Source: Candidatus Multiplicimicrobium inquinatum (GTDB taxonomy: Bacteria; Omnitrophota; Omnitrophia; Omnitrophales; Aquincolibacteriaceae). Taken from it: a stretch of DNA of 18,918 bases. The DNA lies in NCBI GenBank assembly GCA_002344825.1, contig DDUN01000047.1:1-18918 (forward strand), given 5' to 3'. Shown here in pieces: positions 1 to 12,000 of this stretch (position 1 is the first letter of the stretch; each line of letters begins with the position of its first letter). Position numbers and translations under genes: made by a program. The notes below the pieces were generated by a model. It did no database searches. It worked only from the letters and a program-made list of their open reading frames with translations, and was not told the origin of the DNA.

Positions 1-3000
1 AACCGCGGAGGAACAGACTACCGGACACAAAGAGGAAAGCTGGAAATGGACTTTCAGCGTTCAGGAAAATGTCAGCCGTGAGTACGTCGACAGCATGATT
101 GCAAAATTGCCGGGGACGGATCAGGCTCGTTGGGAGCAGATTGCGTGTGTTGAGCAGACAGGCGGGTGTTCTCCAAAGATTGATGAATTGACTTCGTTTA
201 CCATGTCGATCGCAGGGAAAAATGACCGGAGCATCGCTTTTGAAGGTTTTGACGGGGTTGGTTATTCGCTGAACATGACTACGGTTCAGGTGATGACGAC
301 CAATACTTCAGGTCAGAACATTTGGGTTGCTCAGGAGAAAGTTTCTTTAAGTTCACGAAGAACCATCAGCCGCACGGATATTATGGCGGCCCGTGACGCC
401 GGCAATTTGACGGAAGACGAGATCATTGAACTGAATAAGGCTTTAACCGCAGCCGCGCAGCGCACGGATGTTGAGTTTACGGAAGTGGTAACGGGTTCAA
501 CCCGCGTGCTTTCATTTGATATGGATGGAATCACTTACCGTCTTAGCGCAAATGAACTTTCGGGCAAGTACCGTTTTGAAACAGGCCAGAAAATTACGCG
601 CACCCGCGCCGAAGAAATTTACGACGATTCACTTTTAGGCGATAAGCTTGATCCGCTTGCCTACGCTTTATTTCAGACAAATTTAGGTCGTGCCGAACCG
701 GACGCAATCTTCGATCTTACAAACCGCGGAATTGAAGGCTTAAGCATCCGCTGGGAAGCGGCCAATGAACGGGAATCTTTCGTTCTTAACCAAATACATG
801 AAAAAGCGGATGATGTTGACACAACCGATGACGGAATTGACGATACCATTGAACACCGCTACCGCTGGGATCTTTCAACTCAGTCAAATGTCACAAAAGA
901 TTTCGCAGCGACATTCGCAATGGGACTTGAACTCACAGAACAAACCATTTTCAATACCGCAATTGTTGAAGATACAAATCTGGAAACAACTTTTGTTTAT
1001 TCGGATTCGACGACAGGTTCTAAGACCATCACTTTTGACGGAGCAAAGAGCAAAAAGGGTTACTCCGTGTCCCAAGACATTACTTACAAACTTGAAAATA
1101 ATAATTCATGGATCCCGGCGACGCGTGTTAGTTTTGCGGTTCGCCAAGAGACAACATTAGCCGCTATTCGCGAAGCGGCTGTTCTTTTAGGATCGGACGA
1201 TAAAACAGCCTTGCTTGCGGTGCTGGATCGGATTGAATCCGAGAATTTAAAAGTAGATTTCAATGATTTGATTACCGGTAAAAATCGTACGCTTAGTTTT
1301 GAACTGAACGGAACCCAATATCAAGTAGTGCTTTTTGACGGAAAAATTGACGGCCAAACCGTGAATAAAGCTAATTTTGAGGTCAGCAGGAACGTAACAA
1401 AAGCCCGCGCGCTCGAACTCTACGCGCAAAATGCAGGTGTCGCGCTTCAACCCGCTGAAGCTCAGCAACTTGCCGCTGCACTCGATCGGGCAGATCCGAA
1501 AGTCTTTTTTAGTTACAGTACAACGACAACGGGCGGGTTATCTTTTTCATGGCGTTCCTCCGACAAACACGACAGCTACACGCTTTCCTTGAACGCCGTT
1601 AAAATCAAAACGGATGAGCAAAATAACCAAAATGTTTACAACCAAACTATCAAAACTTGGACTTTTAACACAAGTTATGAAATTACCAAAGAACGTCTTT
1701 TTTCCGAAGCTCAGGGATTAACTCCTGCCGCTGGTACAAATTTTTCCGACTATATTCAACAACGCATGAATGCTTCTCAGGCCTTTTTTGACGACGAAGA
1801 ACAAGTAGCTCATCTTTTGCAGGCTATATCAGCCACAGTTATGATCGACGATGTCGCCATTGCCGACATTGGAGATAGAATCACCCTCAACCAAAACGGT
1901 GATCAAAAAAGTTTCGGCTGGGAGTCGCTCAATCAAAACATACGCTACTCTTTGTCTTTCAGTCCGAAAAAAGTAATTGAAAATAACTCTGCGCTAACCT
2001 CATATTCTGTGGCGCAATTTTCGGCGGTGCAATCCATTTCAAAAATAACCGCGGAATCCTGGAAAGACCAGTTAAAGCAGCTCGATCGTCAGACTTTTCA
2101 GGCTTATCTTGATTCAGCTGGTCCGGAAACGGAGTTTGAACTTACCGTCCAGGGCGGACGTCAGTCAATTAGCTGGCAATCCGCGGATCGCGGTATCAGT
2201 TACCGGGTATCTCAAGTCCAGCTGACTGTCGAAGGAGCTTCCGGGCAGCCTGAGACTGTCGGTCAGTACGAATTAACCGCAGAAGTTTATTTGAGCCGTG
2301 CGCTTGTAGCGTCCTACGCACTTCCGCTGGCAGTCGACGAAAAAGCATCTTTTGATACTGACTTTTCCGGAACAACAGCTTCGACTCTATTTACGCATTC
2401 ATTGAATAGTCAGGGATCGTCGATTAGCTGGCAAAACACAGCGCGTACGGCATCTTTTTCGCTTCAAATTCAAAAACAAAGATTTACAGACGGAACTTCA
2501 ACAACTCAATACACCTATAGCCGCTCTGAGTATCGCCGTCTTACGGATGTCCGCAATGCGGTGGCTCCTTCGCTTTCGACCGCGGATCGCGCGTTACTTA
2601 ACGGTGCTTTTTCATCTCAGGATGGCCTTGTTTTGGTCAGCCAGTCCGCCAACTCATTTTCTTATAATTGGGAGGCTAAGGACGGTCTTATTTCCTACAG
2701 TTTGAATAAGACAACCACAGAATTTTCGGATCAGTCCACAAAAACAGATTGGTTATTCAGTTCAACAACTAAAGTTAAGTGGGCGGTTGTTGAAGCGCTT
2801 GATCTTTCGGGTTTAACCATAAGTGAACAAGCTGATTTTGCCAAAGCGCTGGCAGCTAAAGATCCTCTGACGTTTGCTTCCCGCAATACGTCGTCGAACG
2901 GTGTTTCGTATTCATGGACTTCCGCGGACGGATTAGGCCGATTCAGCTTCAATCAGCAGAAAATGACGACGGTCTCCGGGGCGATTATCACGGATTCAAG

Positions 3001-6000
3001 TATGTCGTTGGTTTACTCGGTCTCAGCGGCGGAAATCAGATCTTTAATCGCCAATGGACGGCTGACGGATGTTTCAGATGCCGTGCTTAATCAGCTAAAG
3101 GCGGCGGTGGGTGATCCGGAAAATCCCGATTCGGTTGTTGATTCACGCGCACGATTTTCACGCTCCGAATCGGGCCTGGGAATCAATTATGAAGTTGTTT
3201 TTCTCGACAATCCATTGACCACGCTTACGCTCAGTTCTTCACGTGAGGAAGGCCGAACCTTTCAGTTTGCTTTGGAAGTCAGGAATGTTTTGAGTTCAGC
3301 GGAAGCCATTGTCGTTTTACAAAACTCGTTAACGACTGAAGGTACGGGCGCGGATATGAAAGCATTCATTCAGGAACAGCTCACTTTACTTCAAAATGAC
3401 ACGAACCGCGGAAAAATGTCTTACTCTCTAAGTCAAACTCTCGAAGGGCAATCTTTAAGCTGGCAAACTTCCGATGGTTCCAAGTCTTGGACTTTGCGTG
3501 TCGATACCGTGATTGCCGGCGGGCCGGAAGCGAATCTCTCTCTCCGTGAACTGCGTACCGGATCCGAAATTGACGGATTGGTGACGGAGGACTTGATGGA
3601 TCCGCGTAATTTAGCGGCTTATACCATCGCCAAAGGCAGTCTTAAAGCAGGGCAGGCCCTTTACCGCACTTATGACGGCAGTACTTCCAATTTGAGCTGG
3701 ATTGATTCCGTGGATGAACGAAATTCTTTTGCGGTTAGTATTAATCCGAAAACTCCCGCGGGTAACGGAAACTATAAGACAAGCGCTACCTTTCAGGAGT
3801 CACGAACCCTAACCTTGACCGAAATTCAAAGTGCGTTCGCGGAAGACGGTGTTATTTTTAGCTCGATGCGCGATCAGGATGAAATCGTTGCTCTGCGCGA
3901 TGCGATTAGTGACGAGGAAGTCTTGCTGCCTGCGTTTTTAGCCTCTTCGGTAACCCGTGTTACTTCATCCGGTCGGGTCTCTTATGCGTGGACATTTCCA
4001 GGGCAATCCGCGAATCATTCGGTTTCAATCAATCATGATGTTCCGTCCGATGCGGGTGTCCCGGTCAAGCCGAAAGTAAACTATTCCGTGCAACGGCGCG
4101 TTACGCTTAATACGGTTGAATCAAAATTAAGTCAAATTCGTGATCCCGAAGAGCGGCAGCGCGCGCAGGACGCGCTTACTTCGGCGGGATACCGCAGCGC
4201 GAATTTTTATGAGAATACCTCCGGCTCAAATATAAGTTATTCATTTGCGACCGAAGATGGTTTAACGAATTTCACGCTTCAAATTAATACGACTCATCCG
4301 GATGGCGTTCGCGCGACTTTTGTTGAATCGCGCGCGATCAGCCTAAGCGATATTGAAGCGCAAATCGCTAAGGTAAGTGATATTGACCCTGATGGCGGCG
4401 GACCTGATGTTTCACCCCGTAAACAGCTTCTCAACGCGCTCAATCTCACATCGGCTTCGAATTTAACCGCGAATGATAACGATGCGTCGCTTAAATATCT
4501 GACGTTTACAAAAATCGTTACCGGCGTGGCGCAGGAGTCATTTTCATGGACCTCCATGAACGGATTAACAACTTATTCGATCCGGATTATAGAGGACGCT
4601 CCCACCAAAGCGACCTTCACGGAACAGCAGCTTGTTACCGCAAAACAAGTGGTTTCATTCATGGAAGGCTCCTTGACCGCGGAACAAAAGCAGAGCCTAT
4701 TGACTGTGTTGGGAGAACAGCAAGCGGAGGGCGTCTCATTTACGCGTTCACTCAGTAACGGAAGTGAATCATTCAGTTGGAGTGATTTGGACGAAATAAC
4801 ATCGAACTCCTTAAGTGTCCGGAACAACGGCGGGTTTACATGGTCCGTGACTGAAGTGATTGCCCGCAATTCAACTGACTTGCAGTTTCACGCGACAATG
4901 ACTCTCGAAGAAATGCTGGATATTGACGGAAGCGACACCGATTGGATCTATCAGGATGTCAGCTCGTTTAATGCTTATGAAAATGTTATCCCCGGATCCG
5001 CTAACTCGGCTCCGGCTCGTTCCGGATATCAGACATCGTCACGCAACGGTTCAATTTCCCGCTCAGCCAATTGGGATCATTCGTCCGGTGAAGTGGAGTT
5101 TAATCAACAGCAAACTCTTCCGGATTACACCTATGAGGGTAAGACGGGGGATTGGTCAAAATCAACATCACGTCTTGATGCCGGTATGGTTGCGTCCGAC
5201 CGCACCCGCTATTCGCTTCAGCTTTCTGAAAAGCAGTTTATTGATGCTTCAGGCGCTTTAAATAAAACCGGCGATGGAAAGCAAGTGGATGTTTCTTATG
5301 TTGTGTCGGGTCTTCAATCGGATTTTACGGTCGGTGAAGACACGAACCGTACGATGCAGGTTGAAATTGGCATGATTGAGAGCGGCGATCCGATGTACGA
5401 CGAAGTCAAAGAGATTGGCGGAACAACTTGGGTGCGCGCTTACAACGATTTAGACACCGGATTTACGGTCGGCGCGGATACCACCTATTCGCTGACTTTG
5501 TCGGATCAGCGAATTGAGAATGCTGATGGATCATTGAGTTTGACAGGCGAGGGATTGACAAAGCAGGTGACTCATTCGATTGGCGGGTTAAACAGCACAT
5601 TCAGCGGCCCTAAAATTGAAAGCAAGGGAATTGACCGCTCAATCAGCATTGAAGACAAAAACATTGAAGTTAAAGGGATTACCGGAAACTGGGTTCGTAT
5701 TTGGTCAGGGTTAGCGGAAGGTTTTTCCGCGGAAAATAAAGATGGAAAAGTCAGCTATGCGCGCCAGCTTCAAAAAGTGGATGCGATTAAAACCAAAGAA
5801 GAAAATACAGAAGGCGAACTTGAAGTCAAAACAGTGACCCGTGATTTTACTTATACTGTTTCGGGCTACACCGGGCCTCTTTTTAACGCTGGTGACTTGA
5901 CCTTGTCGAAGCAGTCAGTAGAAAAAGATTCCACATACGGTCAAGACGCAAACGGCAATGGCGGTATTACGGGGGATTGGGTACAGGTCTGGAGCAATCT

Positions 6001-9000
6001 TGCCACGGGCTTTGTTGATAAAGAAGGCACGACGCATACGCGTCAGCTGACGGTTGACCGCGGCGTGAACAGCCAAGGCGAAATTGTTCCGGCTGATCAG
6101 GGAACAAAAACCCGCGTAACTTATACCATCGCAAAATATGAAGCAGACAGTGAAGCGCCCGCTTACTGGTCGGGCAATGCGCTTGAGTATTCCGTGCAGG
6201 CTGAAGTGAATATGACGTATGGCGGGCAAACAGGTGAATGGACTAAAGTCTGGTCAAGTCTCAATAGCGAATTTCAATATATCGAAGGGCAATCGGAGAT
6301 CCGCTTGCAGTTGACGAAGCCACTGCGGGTTCAGGCTGAATTCGATCCGAACACAGGTGTTCCCAAGAATGTTGCCATTTTTAACAAAGATGGTTCCGTA
6401 ACAGGGTTTGGAGCGGACGCTGATCCGATCACGCAGGCTGAAGCGGATGCTCTCGCCGAACGTGACGTCACTCTCGTTGTTTCAGGCTTAAATCAGACTA
6501 TGAATGGCGCCGCTCACTCCGGCGTTGAAGTTGAGACATCTCTGCAGATTTTATATAAAGATGTCACAGTTGAAACCAAAACAGGCGATTGGATGCAGGT
6601 GATGAGCGGGCTTAACTCGGATTTTTCTCCTAAGACCGACAGCCGCTTCACGTTGCAGATGGAAGAGAAATCGTCTTCCGGAATTTCCACTGGCCGGACC
6701 TTTATGATTACGGGATTCGACGATGCCTCTTTCTCGGCCGGAGATTTGGATCGTGTTATTCAGCAAGTGATGCGCGGGGAAGAAGTTGAAGGGTTTACCG
6801 GCGATTGGGTGAAAACAATCCGCAACTTGAACTATGGGTTTGCCGAGCACGATGGTTCTAATTACAGCATGTCGCTGAGCAGTAAGAAAATTTTTATCGA
6901 CAAAGAAACCGGCAAGCTTTGGAAAGAAGAAAATCTTGATTTGACGACGACAGAGCCTCCGCATGCAGGCAATCCGGCGCACGATAAAATGAAAGCGGAT
7001 GCAGAAGAAGTGACCTTGTCGATTTCCGGTTTTAATAAAGAATTTAACGGCGGAAATCTTTCCCGCTCCATTCAGATTGTGGAGAAAAACGCCACGTATG
7101 AGGGTAAGACGGGTGATTGGACACGCAGTTACTCAAGACTGGGCAATGGATTTGAAGTTCAGCTCACAAGTGATTTCTCACGTCAGTTGATTGAAAAAGT
7201 AAACGGCAAGGAAACCGGACGCACTTTTATTATTTCCGGATATGAAAAAGATTTTCAAGATAAACCCACCGTTCGTTTACGTTTTTCGTCTCAGGAATTG
7301 GTGAAAGGCCCGAACGGCGAAAAAGAAACAACCCTGGTTCCCGACAACATTACGGGCGAATGGATGAAGATTAAGAGTAACTTGGGCCGTGGATTTGAGG
7401 AAGGGGCTAACAGTAAGTATTCCATGCAAATGTCGGACGATGAAACGACCTACACGCTTTCTGAGTTTGATTCCACCTTTGCGATGACGGATAAAGTGAA
7501 GCGCGGTATGCAAATTCAGGAGAAGGATGTTGCGTATGCGGGGCTGATGGAGAAGCTTTCCGACTCCGATAAAGCGATTATCACTTCGATTCTTGCGACT
7601 CTCAAAAAGGATCCTTCCGCGATTACTTCATCCAATATCAGCGGAATGAACACATTGCTGAGCGAAATGAAGACACGTCTCAGCGCCGTGACCGGCACCG
7701 ATTCGCTTTTACTAACACAGTTGGGCGAGATCATTGACCTTATCCCCGCAACGGTAACGTCTCTTAACGCCGACGCGGTCTTGAATTTGACACGCCGTTT
7801 GGAAGGTTACCGCGGAGATTGGGTCCGCGTTTACGATAATCTCGATGTTGAATTTGTCGCAAAAGATGACTCCCGTTATTCGCGCTCACTTCAGATTACG
7901 GATACGGCAACGGGATTGACCAGTGCTTACACTATCTCAGGATATAAACTGGAAGCCGGCGTGTTTAAGGCGCCTTTAGACGCGCAGTCTAAGCCCATGT
8001 TGAGTTATTCCCGGCAGACTTCATTACCGACTGGAACTTACTTCGGCATGATCGGTGATTGGGTTCGAAGCGAATCAAACCTGAGCGATAATTTTCAAAT
8101 CACCGATACCACGAAATATTCAATGCAAATGCAGGAGCGCGATGCGAGCGGCGCTGAAACCGGTAATAGCTATACCGTTTTAGGTTTTAAGAACAACCAG
8201 TTTACCGATGATGTGAACCTTGACAAGCAAACCTTGCAATACCGCAAACAAAGCAATATGACTTCCGAGCAGGTACAGCAGTCAGGTTTGTTAAAAGGGT
8301 TGCCGGCCGGCCGCACAACCTATGATAAGGCCTATGAGAACCTTGAGTTGGCGTATGTTTCCGACGAAAACGGCGGTCCTTTCGGTGACAATCAAGTTAT
8401 TACGGGAATGAGCCGTCAGGTTGATGTGTACGGAGACGGTAAATACGTAATCGGAGCCAGTTATTATATTGAGCCAAACGCGACAGCTTTGACCTGGACA
8501 GCAGAGCAAGTCACAGCTCAATTCCAGCCCCTGATTCAAATTTTTAACGCCATGACCGGCAGCGCTTCCGATGACATGCCTCCCGCGATGGGCGCGGCAC
8601 TCACCGCGGCGATGAGCGCGATTACTTACAACGGCAATGGACAAACTTCTAATTTATTTTCAGCAACAGTCAATGGCGAATCTATTTTTAGATGGAAGGG
8701 AACGGACGGGAAAAATTATTCCTTAGTATCTTTTACGGAAGATGGACAGCGGCAATGGACTTTCAACGAAGTTGAAGAAATCAGCGGAATTAATATTACG
8801 CAGGAATGTACCACCGCTGTTTGCGGTGCCGGATTTATTGAAGGCTCACGGCAGGTGACGAATTATCAGGATCTTGATTTCGTCGGAGTTCAAAGCATTG
8901 TTCATCAAACCGACAATAAAATCGACGGGAGTGTTGATTCAACCAGCTTCAGCGTCCGCTACCAAAGCGCAAGCAAACTCGGTGAAATACGCGCTTATTT

Positions 9001-12000
9001 GACAGCTTTGATTAATCAGCTGCCTTTCACGGAAAAGGCCGGACTTCTATCCGCTTTGACCGCGTTACCGGATGATACTGAAATACGTCTTATCTCAGAT
9101 GATTTGACGGTGCAATATAGCTGGCTTGGCGCGGACAATAAAACTTATACACTGCAGGGAGATACGCAGTTTAATGATAATGGAGAAACCCGCGTCTGGT
9201 CGTTGCGGAACAATCGCGCGGTTTTAGATATTAAAGGCAGCGCACAAAGCTATTTTAATTCGCGTGAACTCTCCGTCGGCTCAGCGCAAACGCTTTACCA
9301 GATTGACGGTGATGTTTCCCGTACCATTTACTATGCGGACGCGAGCCGTCAGCAAATCTCTTCGATCACAGACAGTGTTCAGCAGGTACTTTCAGGACGC
9401 GGAAAAGGTGAGGTATTATCCGTGAGTTATGAAGGTTCAAATTTTAAAAGCAGTATCGGCAGCGCGATCGCGTATGATGCCGCGAAAGTAAAAGATTACC
9501 TCCGTTCAGGACGCAGTACCACCACTTACGCGGTAGACGGAACGATGCTGCGCCGCGACAGCTATGGCTTTTCGGTCAACTATATGGATCCGACGGACCG
9601 CGTTGAATCTCTGTCGACTCAGTCTTATTTTGCCGGCGGACGCGGACGTGAACTGAATAGTCATACGGTTTCGGTTGAATTTGTTGCGGGTGAAATAAGG
9701 TTCAAGGAAATCACCCGTAATTTTTATCAGGAGCCATTCAGCGGAACCGTGACACAAGCTTATCAGGCCGCCGGAAAAAACTATAAAAATTCCCATGTAG
9801 AATCACGGTCGTTAAGCGGCAATGTCACGGGCACCGGTACGCCTCTTTCGGCTGTTGTTCGTTCATGGGCATTTGATTCCGGTCTTGGTCAGCTAACCAA
9901 CCGTTCGCATTTTCGAGGCGGCCGTGACCAGGTAGCCTATATAGAAAACTTTAATAGTGATGGAACGGTTCGCGACTACGTAGTTTCTATTTACCGTTCA
10001 GGCGCTTCCATGGCCACCGCACAGGATCAGGTTGCGACTTTACGCTACTCTTCCAAAAAAGTTTCCGGTGCGGTTACCATGACAGATGGGCAAGGTCAGA
10101 CATCAACTATTCTTTCCGGAGTGACTGTATTTCAGGATTTGACATCAGTACAAATTATGAACACTTATACCTCCGCTGATTTGGCCGTGGATGCGTCTCT
10201 TCCTGACCGCTCTTGGATGTATCAATTAGTCGGAAAAGATGATTTTCAAGAGAATGTGGTTAAGTATTCCGTAGCGAAAATTGGTATTCAGACGATTGCA
10301 AGCGCGCAGGTAACTTACCCTGCAAAGCCGGTCGCAAAAGCGCCGACAAATACAACGACAACATTTGGAGATGATGCGCTTCCCAAGCCCACGGCCGGAA
10401 GCGGAACCACCGCACCGAGCGAATTAGGCACAGCACCTTGGCAAGCTCCGGCGGCGACCGCGCCCGCAATTTATGACACCAATTTTATTACGGCACCCAA
10501 CGGAGCAGTTTTATACGCTAACCCCAAATCAACTAATCCTGAGTACGCCATGGACGGTATCTCATCGAATAAAGGTCAGTATTGGACTTTAGTTTCCGGC
10601 GGTGAAGGTCTTCAAGTTATGGGGGTGGTGGACTTAGGTCAGAATCGACTCATTAACGAAATCAAACTTCACTTTCTGGATAGTGATAACCGTTTCTATT
10701 ACAACTACAAAATTGAAACATCCACGGATGGACTTCAATGGGGTGTTATTTTTGACGGAACGGGTTCGAATATGAATTATCAGGGTCTTCAAACTCTCAA
10801 CTTTGAAGAGCGCGATGCGCGCTACATCCGTATTTCATCGGGCGGAAGCACGGCGAACACTTCCGCGCATATTCTTGAGATCGGAGCCTCGCTTAACTCC
10901 GCGCCGGATTACGCTTCTTCAACTATGGGTGCATCGCTTTATCAGGATTTTGCGGGCGGAACCGGAGTATACGCACTCGATAATCAGATGACGACCGTAA
11001 AGGATAAAAATCTTTGGTTTGCCAGCGGAGAAAAAGATTCCAATGAGCTGTTTGAACTTGGAACGATTGACCTCTGTTTTGATCAGACACGCTGCCAGAC
11101 ACGTTTAATCAATGAAATCGGAGTGAATTTCTGGAATGTTGATAATCGTTACTTTCTGAATTACAAGGTGCAAATTTCCGACGGAACCATGGATGCCGAC
11201 GGCAAACTTACCTGGACAACCGTTTTTGACGGGACAGACAGTTACCGCGGATACAAAGGCGAACAGCTGGTGCGCTTTAACGCGCAAGAGGTTCGCTATG
11301 TGAGATTCTTTGCTTCGGGAAGCAATAAAGACGGCAAAGCCGGAATCGAAGAAGTATCCGCGCGTTATATCCGTCAAATAGACCAGAGCGCGCCGCTTCC
11401 GCCGGCGGATAAAGTCTACGATATGGACTTTTCAAAATTAACCGCAACTTCTCTGATTTCTTCCGCCGCAATCACACATACAACAACGACGGTAACCGGT
11501 CTTCAAGCTGTACTCAATACATTGGAAGGAAAGCCGAATATTACAACTTCGATTGAAGCGGCTTTGACAAACGCTAAAAATTTAGTGGATTGGGACACCT
11601 CCAATAGCTCTTATGCGCACATGCTGGTCGGCGGAGACGGACTCATGGCCGAGGTTGCCACGCTTGATTTTGGGCAGCTGCGCTGGATCAATGAGGTGAA
11701 TATTGGCTATTATCAAGCGGCGGGATACTTAGCCAGCAATTACCGGGTAGAAACTTCCCGCGACGGAGTGAATTGGGATGTGGTTATCGACACCTCAAGT
11801 GATTATTCGCAATTCCACGGACGCCAGACCATTAATTTTGCGGATCGTGAAGTTCGTTTTGTGCGTCTTTATTCATCCGCGAACCATCCCAATGGATATC
11901 TTTACATTAATGATTTTGGCGTCCGCCTTAATTCAACGCCTAATTTAGCATCGAATGCCATGGGCGTTTCGGTAATCCGCACGGTCAACATGAATGTTGC

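Noticed and set aside
765..1160. Open frame of 131 codons on the plus strand in another frame
   Set aside because: Overlaps A repeats 3-4 in an alternative frame; its Arg/Gln/Leu-rich product looks like an out-of-frame translation.
2450..2560. Resemblance of DG...TxYTYS segments to RHS/YD repeats
   Set aside because: YD repeats recur about every 20 residues with a YD dipeptide; here the period is about 89 residues, YD is absent and helices intervene.
6551..6982. Open frame of 143 codons on the minus strand
   Set aside because: Antisense to the TGDW array; no recognisable motifs, and the + strand frame encodes conserved repeats here.
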